DNA from: Rahnella rivi
GTDB lineage: Bacteria > Pseudomonadota > Gammaproteobacteria > Enterobacterales > Enterobacteriaceae
Direction: 5' to 3'
Assembly: GCF_019049655.1 (NCBI RefSeq)
Contig: NZ_JAFMOX010000060.1
Coordinates: 124,001-188,000, forward strand
Length of the DNA: 64,000 nt
Positions 1-8,750 of this stretch are shown here, one piece after another. The position numbers and the translations under genes were made by a program. Under the pieces are notes generated by a model that did not search any database, was not told where the DNA came from, and worked only from the letters and a program-made list of their open reading frames with translations. The stretch's first letter is position 1. The number at the start of each line of letters is the position of its first letter.

Positions 1-293
1 TCCTTCAGGTGCCGCATCATGGCAGCAATACTTCCTCGACGCCGCCTTTCCTGCGTGCCGTTCAGCCGGATATTGCCCTGGCATCGGCTGCCCGCTTCAA
101 TAAATGGCACCTTCCTGCCCGTAAAGTTGTTAGCAGATACAACAAAGCCCGCCATGACTGGCGCTCGACATCAATATCAGGCCAACTGAGTCTATTCATT
201 TATGATGATTATTGGGCAATTAAGGGCTTACGTGAGCAATTAATCCCACGTTGGTACCACCACCGGTTTGGAGTATCAGAAGATAATGAGTAG
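1..293 (+). CDS. comEC: ComEC/Rec2-family DNA uptake channel protein, C-terminal fragment
   Basis: Only the 3' end lies in the window; the frame is open from the first bases, so the start is upstream. The visible peptide has the VPHHGSNTSS motif, typical of the C-terminal metallo-beta-lactamase-like domain of ComEC (YcaI in E. coli), the inner-membrane protein that passes single-stranded DNA inward in competent bacteria. It ends at TAG, 38 bases before msbA, the same neighbour as in E. coli. The role in enterics is poorly established. The family call rests on the HHGS motif plus gene order. Confidence 0.85.
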   Translation, partial: LQVPHHGSNTSSTPPFLRAVQPDIALASAARFNKWHLPARKVVSRYNKARHDWRSTSISGQLSLFIYDDYWAIKGLREQLIPRWYHHRFGVSEDNE

Positions 294-331
294 AATAGAC
301 CGCTATTTCTTTCGATGCTGGTTGATATTGC

Positions 332-2080
332 ATGATGAACGATAAAGATCTCTCCACGTGGCAGACATTTCGTCGCTTATGGCCGATGATCACACCTTTT
401 AAGGCCGGGCTTATCGCTGCGGCTATTGCACTGGTCGCTAACGCCGCCAGTGACACTTTCATGCTGTCTTTGCTGAAGCCGCTGCTTGATGATGGGTTTG
501 GCAAAGCCGACCGCTCAATTTTACTCTGGATGCCACTGGTCGTTATCGGCTTGATGATTGTGCGTGGCGTGAGTGGCTATATTTCAAGTTACTGCATCTC
601 GTGGGTGTCAGGCAAAGTGGTCATGCATATGCGTCGCCGCCTGTTCGGCCATATGATGAGAATGCCTGTTGCCTTCTTTGATCAACAGTCCACGGGGACT
701 TTGCTCTCTCGTATTACCTATGATTCCGAACAGGTAGCATCTTCCTCCTCCAGCGCACTGGTGACAGTTGTGCGTGAAGGCGCGTCGATTATCGGTTTGT
801 TCATCATGATGTTCTACTACAGCTGGCAGTTATCTGTGATCCTGCTGGTTATCGCGCCGATTGTTTCTGTGGTTATCCGCGTGGTGTCGAAACGCTTTCG
901 TAACATCAGTAAATCGATGCAGAACACCATGGGGCAAGTCACGACCAGCGCTGAACAAATGCTGAAAGGTCACAAAGAAGTGCTTATCTTTGGTGGTCAG
1001 AAAGTCGAGACGCAGAGATTTGATAAAGTCAGTAACCGCATGCGTCAGCAAGGTATGCGCATGGTTTCTGCCTCTTCAATATCAGACCCGATTATTCAGC
1101 TGATTGCCTCACTTGCACTGGCCTTCGTGCTGTATGCCGCGAGCTTCCCGTCTGTTATGGAAACGCTGAGTGCCGGTACGATCACTGTAGTGTTCTCATC
1201 GATGATTGCACTTATGCGTCCGCTCAAGTCTCTGACCAACGTTAACTCACAGTTCCAGCGCGGTATGGCAGCTTGTCAGACTCTGTTCTCGATCCTCGAT
1301 ATGGAGCAGGAGAAGGACGAAGGTAAGCTGGAAGTTAAACGTGCCAAAGGCGATGTTGAGTTCAAAAATGTGACCTTCACGTACCCTGGCCGCGATATTC
1401 CTGCACTGCGTGATATTTCCTTCGACCTGCCTGAAGGGAAAACGATCGCGCTGGTAGGCCGCTCTGGTTCAGGTAAATCTACCATTGCCAACCTCCTTAC
1501 GCGTTTTTACGACATCCAGGAAGGGCAAATCCTGATGGATGGGCATGATTTGCGTGAGTACACTTTGTCCTCACTGCGTGATCAGGTCGCACTGGTATCG
1601 CAGAACGTTCATCTTTTTAACGATACGATCGCTAACAATATTGCGTATGCCCGTACGGATATGTATTCACGCGAAGAAATCGAAAAAGCCGCCACCATGG
1701 CGTATGCCATGGACTTCATCGGTAAAATGGACCAGGGCCTGGATACTGTTATTGGCGAGAACGGCGTGTTGCTTTCCGGTGGTCAGCGTCAGCGTATTGC
1801 TATCGCACGTGCATTGTTGCGCGACTCGCCAATCCTGATCCTTGATGAAGCAACATCCGCGCTGGATACAGAGTCTGAGCGAGCCATTCAGGCTGCACTC
1901 GACGAACTGCAGAAAAACCGAACCTCTCTGGTGATTGCACACCGCTTATCAACGATCGAAAAAGCCGATGAAATTCTGGTGATTGAAGATGGCCGGATTG
2001 TTGAGCGTGGTTCGCATGTTGCCTTGCTGGAAGAGCGTGGTGTTTATTCACAGCTTTACCGGATGCAGTTTGGCCAATGA
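332..2080 (+). CDS. msbA: lipid A export ATP-binding/permease protein MsbA
   Basis: Homodimeric inner-membrane ABC exporter that flips the lipid A core from the cytoplasmic to the periplasmic leaflet. The protein has 582 residues, the same length as E. coli MsbA, and begins [18 protein letters not shown], nearly matching it. An N-terminal six-helix transmembrane domain (about 1-320) is followed by the nucleotide-binding domain. The Walker A motif GRSGSGKST starts at residue 376; the signature LSGGQRQR and Walker [13 protein letters not shown] follow. The stop overlaps the lpxK start by four bases (ATGA), implying co-translation with the lipid A kinase, as in E. coli. Confidence 0.98.
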   Translation: MMNDKDLSTWQTFRRLWPMITPFKAGLIAAAIALVANAASDTFMLSLLKPLLDDGFGKADRSILLWMPLVVIGLMIVRGVSGYISSYCISWVSGKVVMHMRRRLFGHMMRMPVAFFDQQSTGTLLSRITYDSEQVASSSSSALVTVVREGASIIGLFIMMFYYSWQLSVILLVIAPIVSVVIRVVSKRFRNISKSMQNTMGQVTTSAEQMLKGHKEVLIFGGQKVETQRFDKVSNRMRQQGMRMVSASSISDPIIQLIASLALAFVLYAASFPSVMETLSAGTITVVFSSMIALMRPLKSLTNVNSQFQRGMAACQTLFSILDMEQEKDEGKLEVKRAKGDVEFKNVTFTYPGRDIPALRDISFDLPEGKTIALVGRSGSGKSTIANLLTRFYDIQEGQILMDGHDLREYTLSSLRDQVALVSQNVHLFNDTIANNIAYARTDMYSREEIEKAATMAYAMDFIGKMDQGLDTVIGENGVLLSGGQRQRIAIARALLRDSPILILDEATSALDTESERAIQAALDELQKNRTSLVIAHRLSTIEKADEILVIEDGRIVERGSHVALLEERGVYSQLYRMQFGQ

Positions 2081-3066
2081 TTGAGCGCATCTGGTCAGGA
2101 AAATCACCGCTTTACTTGTTACTTTTGCCTCTGTCGTGGTTATACGGATTGATCGCAACGGTCATCCGTTATAGTTACACATCAGGGCTCAGAAAAAGCT
2201 GGCGTGCTCCGGTGCCAGTGGTGGTGGTCGGCAATCTGACCGCCGGAGGTAACGGTAAAACGCCTGTAGTGATCTGGCTGGTTGAAACACTGCAACAGCA
2301 CGGATTTCGTGTTGGCGTAGTGTCACGTGGCTATGGTGGCAAATCAGCACACTATCCGCTGGTGCTCAATGAAAATACCTCGACGGTACAGGCGGGTGAT
2401 GAGCCTGTACTGATTTTTCAGCGAACAGGGGCACCGGTTGCGGTATCCCCGGTTCGTTCTGAGGCAGTCAAAGCGTTATTGAGCGAGCACGAGCTCGATG
2501 TCATCGTCACGGACGATGGTTTGCAGCATTACGCGCTTGAGCGGGATGTCGAAATTGTCGTTGTTGATGGTGTGAGACGTTTCGGTAATGGTCACTGGTT
2601 ACCTGCGGGCCCAATGCGGGAACGTGCTTCACGTTTGCTATCGGTCGATGCAGTGATTACCAACGGCGGAAACGCGCAGACAGGTGAACTGTCAATGATG
2701 TTGCAACCGGGAAAAGCAGTGAACCTGCTTACCGGCGAACAACGCGATGCTACAGCGTTGCAAAATGTCGTCGCGATGGCCGGAATCGGACATCCGCCTC
2801 GTTTTTTTGCCACCCTTAAGCAATTGGGCGTCACGTTGCAAAAAGAGGTCACTTTTGCCGATCATCAGGCTTACCAGGCAGAACAACTTTCGGCCTTAGT
2901 GCCGGGAGGAGGAACGCTTCTGATGACGGAAAAAGACGCGGTAAAATGTCGTGATTTTGCTCAGCAGAATTGGTGGTATTTACCTGTTGAAGCGAAGATT
3001 CAGGGTATTTCGGCTGAAAACCTGCTGCAAAAAATTACTGATCTTATTTTGAAAAAAGCATATTAA
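2077..3066 (+). CDS. lpxK: tetraacyldisaccharide 4'-kinase LpxK
   Basis: Phosphorylates the 4' position of the tetraacyldisaccharide-1-phosphate intermediate to give lipid IVA, the sixth step of lipid A synthesis, at the inner-membrane face. The protein has 329 residues (328 in E. coli). An N-terminal membrane-associating hydrophobic stretch (about 11-30) precedes a P-loop, [12 protein letters not shown], at residues 52-63. Further conserved segments VSRGYGG and TDDGLQH are present. It overlaps msbA by four bases. No clear rho-independent terminator follows; the next 340 bases hold the leader of a cold-shock gene. Confidence 0.97.
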   Translation: MIERIWSGKSPLYLLLLPLSWLYGLIATVIRYSYTSGLRKSWRAPVPVVVVGNLTAGGNGKTPVVIWLVETLQQHGFRVGVVSRGYGGKSAHYPLVLNENTSTVQAGDEPVLIFQRTGAPVAVSPVRSEAVKALLSEHELDVIVTDDGLQHYALERDVEIVVVDGVRRFGNGHWLPAGPMRERASRLLSVDAVITNGGNAQTGELSMMLQPGKAVNLLTGEQRDATALQNVVAMAGIGHPPRFFATLKQLGVTLQKEVTFADHQAYQAEQLSALVPGGGTLLMTEKDAVKCRDFAQQNWWYLPVEAKIQGISAENLLQKITDLILKKAY

Positions 3067-3186
3067 AAACGTCAGGCTCAGGCTTTAACGAAAATATTCA
3101 CTCGTGCAGGAAAACGTAAACACCCTGATTTCAAACAGATCTTTATGGTTTTGATTCAGCCCGTAAGAATAATAGTAACACAGTGC

Positions 3187-3215
3187 TTGCTATTCATTCT
3201 GGCGTGTGAGTTAAT
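3187..3215 (+). promoter_or_regulatory. candidate promoter of the first cold-shock gene
   Basis: TTGCTA (3187-3192) and GTTAAT (3210-3215) are separated by 17 bases. A start near 3222 would give a leader of about 185 bases, in line with the unusually long leaders of cspA-type genes. Prediction from sequence only; a weak match at the -10 element. Confidence 0.35.
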
Positions 3216-3221
3216 GCGTGC

Positions 3222-3407
3222 AGCCTGTGTTGCAGCGCTATTTATGTATGAGTGTTGAGTAAAGCAGTTCCTCCCAGACGTTATCTCTTTCCCGATGATT
3301 CCGCTTCCAAGACGAACCTTCTAAGTCCTCCCCATAAGTAATTGTCTGAACTATTGGCTAACATTGCCGAATGGCAGGATTTTATATTTCGTTAAAAGGT
3401 TTTAAAT
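3222..3407 (+). promoter_or_regulatory. cspA-type cold-shock mRNA leader with cold-box-like and upstream-box-like elements
   Basis: The 340-base gap before the first csp gene has no ORF I would support. It has two elements that resemble the E. coli cspA leader as I know it. TAAAGCAGT at about 3260-3268 is followed by GTTATC, like the end of the cold box and what follows. TGCCGAATGGCA at 3365-3376 can form a small GCC/GGC hairpin like the GCCGAAAGGCA upstream box. The ribosome binding site AAAAGG lies at 3394-3399. Known cspA leaders refold at low temperature to allow translation; that this one does so is inference. Confidence 0.5.
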
Positions 3408-3617
3408 ATGTCTAAGAAAAATGGTCAGGTTAAGTGGTTCAATGAAAGCAAAGGTTTTGGTTTTATTGAGCAGGCTGATGGCGAGAAAGATGTCTTCGTA
3501 CATTTCTCTGCAATCGCAACCGATGGTTTCAAAACTCTGGCTGAAGGCCAGCGTGTAGAATACACCATTCAGGATAGCCCGCGCGGCCCTGCTGCTGCTA
3601 ACGTTATTGCGCTCTGA
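3408..3617 (+). CDS. cold-shock protein, CspA family
   Basis: A 69-residue single cold-shock domain (OB fold) binding single-stranded nucleic acid, likely an RNA chaperone. Both RNA-binding motifs are intact: RNP1 KGFGFI and RNP2 VFVHF. The start [17 protein letters not shown] and end [10 protein letters not shown] are typical of CspA/CspE-type paralogues. The long leader with cspA-like elements suggests cold or post-transcriptional control. E. coli has no csp gene between lpxK and ycaQ, so this is a local difference. I do not assign a csp letter, because paralogues differ too little. Confidence 0.95.
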   Translation: MSKKNGQVKWFNESKGFGFIEQADGEKDVFVHFSAIATDGFKTLAEGQRVEYTIQDSPRGPAAANVIAL

Positions 3618-3678
3618 AAAGAGGCTGACGTGATGATATGAAATAACGATATTCGCTAATCATATCAGCAGAGTAAAG

Positions 3679-3699
3679 CCCGCCGGATCGCGGGTTTTT
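3679..3699 (+). terminator. rho-independent terminator after the first csp gene
   Basis: CCCGC / GCGGG stem (3679-3683 with 3690-3694), six-base loop, then five T residues. Confidence 0.8.
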
Positions 3700-3878
3700 C
3701 ATACCTGAGAAGGTAAATGCGGCGTTAATAAAAACGTCGAAAAGTAGTAAAAATAATCGTTAAAACAAATTCGCTCATTAGAGGTTTTTTATAAAAAAAT
3801 AACTTAGAAATGGGCAAACGCATCCGAACAATAATAAAAAAGTGTGTTCATGGATGCCCAAAAGAAAGGATAGAAATT

Positions 3879-4091
3879 ATGATGTTAAAAATGGGTTTAG
3901 TTAAATGGTACAACCAGGCTAAAGGCTATGGTTTTATTTGCCCGCTCGATGGTTCTTCTGAAATTTACGTTCAGCGTACTTCAATCGCCAATACGGGAAA
4001 TAAATCCCTGAGTGCCGGTCAGCGAGTTGAATTCACCACTTACCGCAGCGTCGCACACGGTCCTTCAGCGGCTGACGTTATCGGGTTCTGA
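3879..4091 (+). CDS. divergent cold-shock-like protein
   Basis: A 70-residue cold-shock domain protein. I chose the ATG at 3879 because AGGA (3867-3870) lies eight bases upstream and the family begins a few residues before the GLVKW strand. An in-frame ATG at 3810 would add 23 unrelated residues. RNP1 is kept as KGYGFI. RNP2 reads IYVQRTSI, where typical members have VFVHFSAI: the conserved His and the second Phe are replaced by Gln and Arg. The C-terminal GPSAADVIGF is normal. RNA binding may be altered, as in the CspF/CspH branch. It sits 261 bases after the first csp gene, behind that gene's terminator, so it probably has its own promoter. Confidence 0.85.
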   Translation: MMLKMGLVKWYNQAKGYGFICPLDGSSEIYVQRTSIANTGNKSLSAGQRVEFTTYRSVAHGPSAADVIGF

Positions 4092-4187
4092 ATCTGATTT
4101 ATGTTGTTCTCCGTTAAGCTGAATTTTACGCTTCGGTAAAAATATGCTATCGGTATCCGCAGTCTACTCGCTGCAATGGATACCGAT

Positions 4188-5414
4188 ATGTCTCACCCGG
4201 TTATATCTCTCGCTTCAGCCCGCACCTTGCATTTATCTGCACAAAATCTCTTAAAACCTGCCACCCAAAAACTCACTGCTGCTGATGTCATTCAGGCGAT
4301 TCGTAAGATGGGATTGCTGCAAATCGACACGATCAGCGTGGTTGCACGCAGTCCATATCTGGTGTTGTTCAGCCGCCTCGGTAATTACCCTACGCAGTGG
4401 CTTGAAGAATCATTGTCGGCGGGAAAGATCTTTGAATATTGGGCGCATGAGGCCTGCTTTATTCCCAGTGAAGATTATGGACTGCTGCGTCACCGGATGT
4501 TGAACCCGGATAAAATGGGCTGGAAATTCTCACAGACGTGGTTTGATCAACATGAGCATGACATACAGGCTTTGCTGACACACATTGCTGAGAACGGGCC
4601 TGTTCGTTCCGCAGATTTCAGCGCGGAAAAGAAATCGAACAGTGGATGGTGGGACTGGAAACCGCATAAGAAGCATCTGGAAACGCTATTTACCTCCGGC
4701 AAACTTATGGTCGCTGAGCGACGTAATTTCCACCGGGTATACGATTTAGCAGAGCGCGTGATGCCGGGTTGGGATGATGCGACACAGGCGCTCACGAAAG
4801 AGGACGCAGAGTTTCAAATGCTCAGGCGTTCGGCCCAATGCCTCGGATTGTTCAGGCCCGAATGGCTGGCTGATTATTACCGGCTTAAGCGTGTTGATAC
4901 CAAAAAGGTGATTGCTCAGTTGCTGGCAGACAACGAAATAACGCCGGTGGAAGTGGAAGGGTTGACCGGTGTTTGCTATGTCCATCAGCAGCAATGGCCT
5001 CTTTTGCAGCAGGCGCTGGAATCCGGTATTTCTTCGACGGTGACGACATTACTTTCGCCATTTGATCCGGTGGTATGGGATCGTAAACGTGTGTCGGTTT
5101 TGTTCAATTTCGACTACCGGATCGAATGCTATACGCCGGAGGCAAAGCGGCAATATGGCTATTTTACCTTACCTGTTTTGCAGCGGGGGGAGCTGATCGG
5201 TCGGGTTGATGCCAAAATGCATCGCAAGAATAAAATTTTCGAGATCAAAAGCTTACATTTTGAACCGGGGATTACACTGACTGCACGGCGGGTTCGGGAT
5301 CTCACTGGTGCGATTAACCGTTTTGCGGTTTGGCAGGGGGCTGGCGAAGTCACAACGGGCAACATTCCTGACTCTTTAACCCGTCACTGGAATAAAAACT
5401 GGCAACTGAGCTAA
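4188..5414 (+). CDS. ycaQ: DNA interstrand crosslink glycosylase YcaQ (winged-helix, HTH_42 family)
   Basis: DNA glycosylase known in E. coli to unhook interstrand crosslinks and to remove bulky alkylated bases. The catalytic QxD motif appears as LLQIDTI near residue 47. The YWAHEACF and PFDPVVWDRKR blocks of the family follow. From the ATG at 4188 it has 408 residues (410 in E. coli), and MSHPVISLASAR aligns with the E. coli start. An in-frame ATG at 4176 would add four residues, and neither start has a strong ribosome binding site. It converges on a possible small minus-strand unit and shares a hairpin with it. Confidence 0.95.
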   Translation: MSHPVISLASARTLHLSAQNLLKPATQKLTAADVIQAIRKMGLLQIDTISVVARSPYLVLFSRLGNYPTQWLEESLSAGKIFEYWAHEACFIPSEDYGLLRHRMLNPDKMGWKFSQTWFDQHEHDIQALLTHIAENGPVRSADFSAEKKSNSGWWDWKPHKKHLETLFTSGKLMVAERRNFHRVYDLAERVMPGWDDATQALTKEDAEFQMLRRSAQCLGLFRPEWLADYYRLKRVDTKKVIAQLLADNEITPVEVEGLTGVCYVHQQQWPLLQQALESGISSTVTTLLSPFDPVVWDRKRVSVLFNFDYRIECYTPEAKRQYGYFTLPVLQRGELIGRVDAKMHRKNKIFEIKSLHFEPGITLTARRVRDLTGAINRFAVWQGAGEVTTGNIPDSLTRHWNKNWQLS

Positions 5415-5422
5415 GCAAAAGA

Positions 5423-5447
5423 AAACGGCTGCGCCAGGCAGCCGTTT
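5423..5447. terminator. bidirectional terminator between ycaQ and a possible minus-strand small unit
   Basis: Perfect 10-bp stem AAACGGCTGC / GCAGCCGTTT with a five-base loop. Read on the minus strand it is followed by TTTTCTTTT, a better T tract than on the plus strand. Confidence 0.75.
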
Positions 5448-5477
5448 ATTCACGATGATTGCAGGTGTCAGGCACTA

Positions 5478-5540
5478 TTAGTTGCTGAAGTTTGCGAACA
5501 TTGCGATGATTTTGTTAATGGTTTTCATTTTAAGGCTCAT
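5478..5540 (-). CDS. candidate 20-codon small ORF
   Basis: Hypothetical. On the minus strand an ATG at 5540 opens a 20-residue peptide, MSLKMKTINKIIAMFANFSN, ending in TAA; an inner ATG at 5528 would give 16 residues. The peptide is basic and hydrophobic and could form an amphipathic helix. In its favour: it lies between a perfect CRP site upstream (5556-5571) and a T-tailed hairpin downstream (5423-5447). Against it: no convincing Shine-Dalgarno sequence, and a very short length. I recognise no family. The strip could equally encode a small RNA or be chance. Confidence 0.3.
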   Translation of the reverse strand: MSLKMKTINKIIAMFANFSN

Positions 5541-5555
5541 ATTTGAAGTTATTTA

Positions 5556-5571
5556 TGTGACGCAGGTCACA
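5556..5571. promoter_or_regulatory. predicted CRP (cAMP receptor protein) site
   Basis: TGTGACGCAGGTCACA has both half sites exact, TGTGA-N6-TCACA. It lies 218 bases before ycaR and 15 bases upstream of the minus-strand small ORF. For ycaR-kdsB it could sit about 60-70 bases before a start near 5625-5635. For the minus-strand unit it would overlap the promoter and more likely repress. Confidence 0.6.
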
Positions 5572-5788
5572 AAAAATTCTACTCTGCCTCAATCTGCAAC
5601 GCAATCATTACAACGTGAAATTTTATCGTCACATTACGAAGGTTCCACATCTGTGTGACGCAGAGGTGTGAGGAGTAACGCTGGTGGGGCGGTTATGCTA
5701 TCCTGATGCACCGTCGTATCGTGTTTTCCAATGCGTTTTTGCGCTGCACCACATTGATAATCTGGTGTATTTGCCTCCGGAGAAATTT

Positions 5789-5971
5789 ATGGATCACCGT
5801 TTGCTTGAAATCGTTGCCTGCCCTGTCTGTAACGGGAAGTTGTATTTTAATAAAGAGTCTCAGGAATTGGTCTGCAAAGCGGACAGCCTCGCGTACCCGG
5901 TTCGTGAAGGAATTCCCGTATTATTAGAAAATGAGGCCCGCCCGCTTTCTGTAGATGAGACACATCCATGA
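5789..5971 (+). CDS. ycaR: Trm112-like zinc-ribbon family protein YcaR
   Basis: A 60-residue protein, [18 protein letters not shown]..., the same length as E. coli YcaR. CPVC is a zinc-knuckle half; the partner pair is reduced to a single Cys in LVCKA. The family (UPF0434/Trm112-like) has no firmly assigned bacterial function. The start at 5789 is set by GGAG at 5779-5782 and by homology; upstream in-frame codons are unrelated. The stop overlaps the kdsB start by four bases, so the two genes are translationally coupled. Confidence 0.93.
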   Translation: MDHRLLEIVACPVCNGKLYFNKESQELVCKADSLAYPVREGIPVLLENEARPLSVDETHP

Positions 5972-6717
5972 GTTTTATTGCCATTATTCCTGCCCGTTAT
6001 GGCTCAAGTCGTTTGCCGGGTAAACCTCTGGCGGACATCAACGGTAAACCGATGGTTGTCCATGTCATGGAGCGTGCGCTTGAATCTGGCGCGAAACGTG
6101 TGATTGTCGCAACCGATCATCCGGAAGTCGTAAAAGCGGTTGAAGCGGCCGGTGGCGAAGTCTGCATGACCCGTGCGGATCATCAGTCCGGGACTGAGCG
6201 TCTGGCTGAAGTGATCGAGCTATGCCAGTTTGCTGATGACGAAATCATCGTTAACGTGCAGGGCGACGAACCCTTAATTCCGCCGGTGATTATCCGTCAG
6301 GTGGCTGAAAATCTGGCAAACAGCGAAGCGGGCATGTCCACGCTGGCCGTGCCGATTGAAACGGCAGAAGAAGCTTTCAATCCCAACGCCGTAAAAGTTG
6401 TGCGCAATGCTAAAGGCTATGCCATGTACTTCTCACGGGCGGCCATTCCCTGGGAGCGCGAACGTTTTGCCGTGTCTAAAGAAACAATTGGCGATGTCTT
6501 CCTGCGCCATATCGGCATTTACGCCTATCGTGCCGGATTTATCCGTCAGTATGTGAAATGGGAACCGAGCGAACTGGAGCACATCGAACTTCTCGAACAA
6601 CTGCGGGTGCTGTGGTACGGTGAAAAAATCCATGTTGATGTGGCAAAAGCCATCCCTTCCGTCGGGGTCGATACTCCGGAAGATTTGGAACGCGTGCGCG
6701 CTATCCTGAGTCACTGA
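5968..6717 (+). CDS. kdsB: 3-deoxy-manno-octulosonate cytidylyltransferase
   Basis: Activates KDO with CTP to give CMP-KDO for inner-core lipopolysaccharide synthesis, in the cytoplasm. 249 residues against 248 in E. coli. The nucleotide-binding start [16 protein letters not shown] and the metal-binding NVQGDEPLI segment are intact. Coupled to ycaR by a four-base overlap. With msbA and lpxK it makes this end of the window a lipid A/KDO cluster. Confidence 0.98.
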   Translation: MSFIAIIPARYGSSRLPGKPLADINGKPMVVHVMERALESGAKRVIVATDHPEVVKAVEAAGGEVCMTRADHQSGTERLAEVIELCQFADDEIIVNVQGDEPLIPPVIIRQVAENLANSEAGMSTLAVPIETAEEAFNPNAVKVVRNAKGYAMYFSRAAIPWERERFAVSKETIGDVFLRHIGIYAYRAGFIRQYVKWEPSELEHIELLEQLRVLWYGEKIHVDVAKAIPSVGVDTPEDLERVRAILSH

Positions 6718-6726
6718 TGTTTGCGA

Positions 6727-6752
6727 AAACGGAATGTTAAGGCATTCCGTTT
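6727..6752 (+). terminator. hairpin terminator after kdsB
   Basis: Perfect 10-bp stem AAACGGAATG / CATTCCGTTT, six-base loop, followed by a loose T-rich stretch (ACTCATTT). Confidence 0.6.
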
Positions 6753-6906
6753 ACTCATTTCTGATTTACATTATTTTCATGCCTTTTTGCGCACCTCCTT
6801 CCTTTTTCTCTTCCGATTATCCGGTTTTTGTTTGATCTGAAACGGGGTATTCCTGCATTGAAGCTTCCATCATAACCCTTACTCTTTTCGTCACTGCGAA
6901 CACGTT

Positions 6907-7800
6907 ATGGAACAGCTAAAAGCCGAATTAAGTATTGTGCTGGGTGAGCGTTTATCCCGCCTGGAATGCGTCAGTGAGCAGCCCTACGCCCATCTTTTTT
7001 CACTCTATGATGAGCAGGGCTATGCGATGCCTTTGATGGCGAAAAGCTTTACCTGTCAGGGGATCGCCGGGCAAGAGGCCTATAAACTTTCCATGCTGGC
7101 GAGAGAAGGGGTAGTCCGTGTGCCGACGGTTTATGGCATGGTCACCACCCATCAAAAACCCTACCAGGAGATCCTGCTGATTGAACGGCTGCGTGGCGTT
7201 TCGGCAGAAGCGCCCACCCGAACGCCTGAACGCTGGCACGTTTTGCAGGAGCAAATGGTGGAGGCGATGCTGGCGTGGCATCGTATTGACAGTCACGGTT
7301 GCGTGGGTTCCGTTGACAGTACGCAGGAAAATCGCTGGGAAAACTGGTATCCGCAGCGGATAGAGGTGTTATGGGCGACGTTAACTCATTTGCAGGCGCC
7401 CGAACTCACCGCAGAAGACCGCACAATGCTGTTTCGTTCACGTCAGTGTCTGGGCGCCATGTTTAAAGACTTTGACGACACGCCGGTCCTGGTTCATGGC
7501 AATCTTTCCCTGCGAAGTATGCTCAAAGACCCGCGCAGCGACCAGTTGTTAGCGATGATCAATCCCGGCACTGTACTCTGGGCACCACGCGAATTTGAGC
7601 TTTTCCGGTTATGGGAAAAGGGCATGAGCGAGCAGCTGCTATTTACCTATTTACAGAAAGCGCCAGTTTCCGACTCATTCCTTTCCCGTCGCTGGATGTA
7701 TCTGGTGTGGGAATCGGTGGCGCATCTGATTCATACCGGCAAGCTCGATCGTCGCCAGTTTGATTACGCACGGCAGCAGTTGCTGCCGTGGCTGGACTGA
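6907..7800 (+). CDS. ycbJ: YcbJ, protein-kinase-like (PKL fold) phosphotransferase family
   Basis: 297 residues, the same as E. coli YcbJ, with a closely similar start (MEQLKAELS) and end (LLPWLD). The family has an aminoglycoside-phosphotransferase-like fold. The expected catalytic-loop motif HxD reads VLVHGN here, residues 197-199, with Asn in place of the usual Asp. A conserved LLIERLRGVS hinge-like segment lies near residue 95. The substrate is unknown, and the Asn may mean weak or absent phosphotransfer. It stands alone between the kdsB terminator and the opposed elyC; their ends are one base apart. Confidence 0.93.
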   Translation: MEQLKAELSIVLGERLSRLECVSEQPYAHLFSLYDEQGYAMPLMAKSFTCQGIAGQEAYKLSMLAREGVVRVPTVYGMVTTHQKPYQEILLIERLRGVSAEAPTRTPERWHVLQEQMVEAMLAWHRIDSHGCVGSVDSTQENRWENWYPQRIEVLWATLTHLQAPELTAEDRTMLFRSRQCLGAMFKDFDDTPVLVHGNLSLRSMLKDPRSDQLLAMINPGTVLWAPREFELFRLWEKGMSEQLLFTYLQKAPVSDSFLSRRWMYLVWESVAHLIHTGKLDRRQFDYARQQLLPWLD

Positions 7801-7801
7801 A

Positions 7802-8581
7802 TCAGTTCGCCGCAGACTGCGAGCCGGTAAACCATTGCCACAGGCGTCCCAGCGATTCATACCATACCCGTTCGCTGTGAGATAAATAAAACGCCTGCGG
7901 GAGGGCTTTTTCCCACGGATTAAGCGGGGAATTGATCGCCAGCTGATTGGCTGGCGCAGGTATTGGCGTCAGTCCCTGCTGCCGGAAGAAAATCATGGCG
8001 CGCGGGAGGTGATTGGCGGACGTTACCAGAGCGAAAGGTTGTTGCCCGATCAGAGCTTTGACCTGCTCAGATTCTTCATGAGTATCTTTCGGTTTATCAA
8101 GCAACAGGATATCGCTCTCAGGAACGCCTAAACTTTCTGCCACTTTTCCTGCCACTGACGCACTGCTGACCGGGTTCGTCATTGCCTTGCCGCCGGTAAA
8201 TACCAACCTGGCTCCCGGATTAGCACGATAAATACGGATCCCTTCGGTGACGCGCGGCAGACTGTTGCTGAGCAAATTCGAGCTCGGCGCCCACTCAGGA
8301 TTGAAGGTATAACCGCCTCCCAGCACCACCACAAATTTCACCGGCGGGTGCGCCTGCGCCTGATAAGTCGGGTATTCTGATTCAATCGGTCGCAGCAGGC
8401 TGTCAGCCACGGGTTGCAGGCTCAGAAGCAGCAACAGCAGCCAACTTAGCAAAAAACACACTTTTCCGGTTTTCTGCCAGCGGGTCATCCACAGCAACAC
8501 CAGCGCGATTGCCATGATCAGCAAAATAAAGGGCAGGGGAAGCAGCAGGCCGCCAAGGGTCTTTTTTAGGATAAATAACAT
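7802..8581 (-). CDS. elyC: envelope biogenesis factor ElyC (DUF218)
   Basis: 259 residues with two N-terminal membrane helices (about 8-31 and 40-58), then a DUF218 domain (VVLGGGYTFNPEWAPSSNLL, the SANHLPRAMIFF segment). In E. coli, ElyC (YcbC) is an inner-membrane protein needed for normal envelope assembly at low temperature, affecting lipid-carrier use in peptidoglycan synthesis. It is convergent with ycbJ and divergent from cmoM, with 169 bases between the starts. Confidence 0.95.
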   Translation of the reverse strand: MLFILKKTLGGLLLPLPFILLIMAIALVLLWMTRWQKTGKVCFLLSWLLLLLLSLQPVADSLLRPIESEYPTYQAQAHPPVKFVVVLGGGYTFNPEWAPSSNLLSNSLPRVTEGIRIYRANPGARLVFTGGKAMTNPVSSASVAGKVAESLGVPESDILLLDKPKDTHEESEQVKALIGQQPFALVTSANHLPRAMIFFRQQGLTPIPAPANQLAINSPLNPWEKALPQAFYLSHSERVWYESLGRLWQWFTGSQSAAN

Positions 8582-8750
8582 CTGAAACCGTTCCTTTTGG
8601 GTGAAAAAACGACATCCGGGCGTGATTCCGCGTCAGGATGATTTATTCTATGCCCGCCTGTGCCAAAATAGCAGCCAGATAGCTGCACACCAAATTATTC
8701 ACGTGGACAGGTTTCCACCAAAATGCTCAACAGCGAACAGGTAAGACTTC

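Noticed and set aside
5556..5571. matS-like site (GTGAC...GTCAC)
   Set aside because: The spacing is four bases, not the three of matS; the sequence is a better CRP site.
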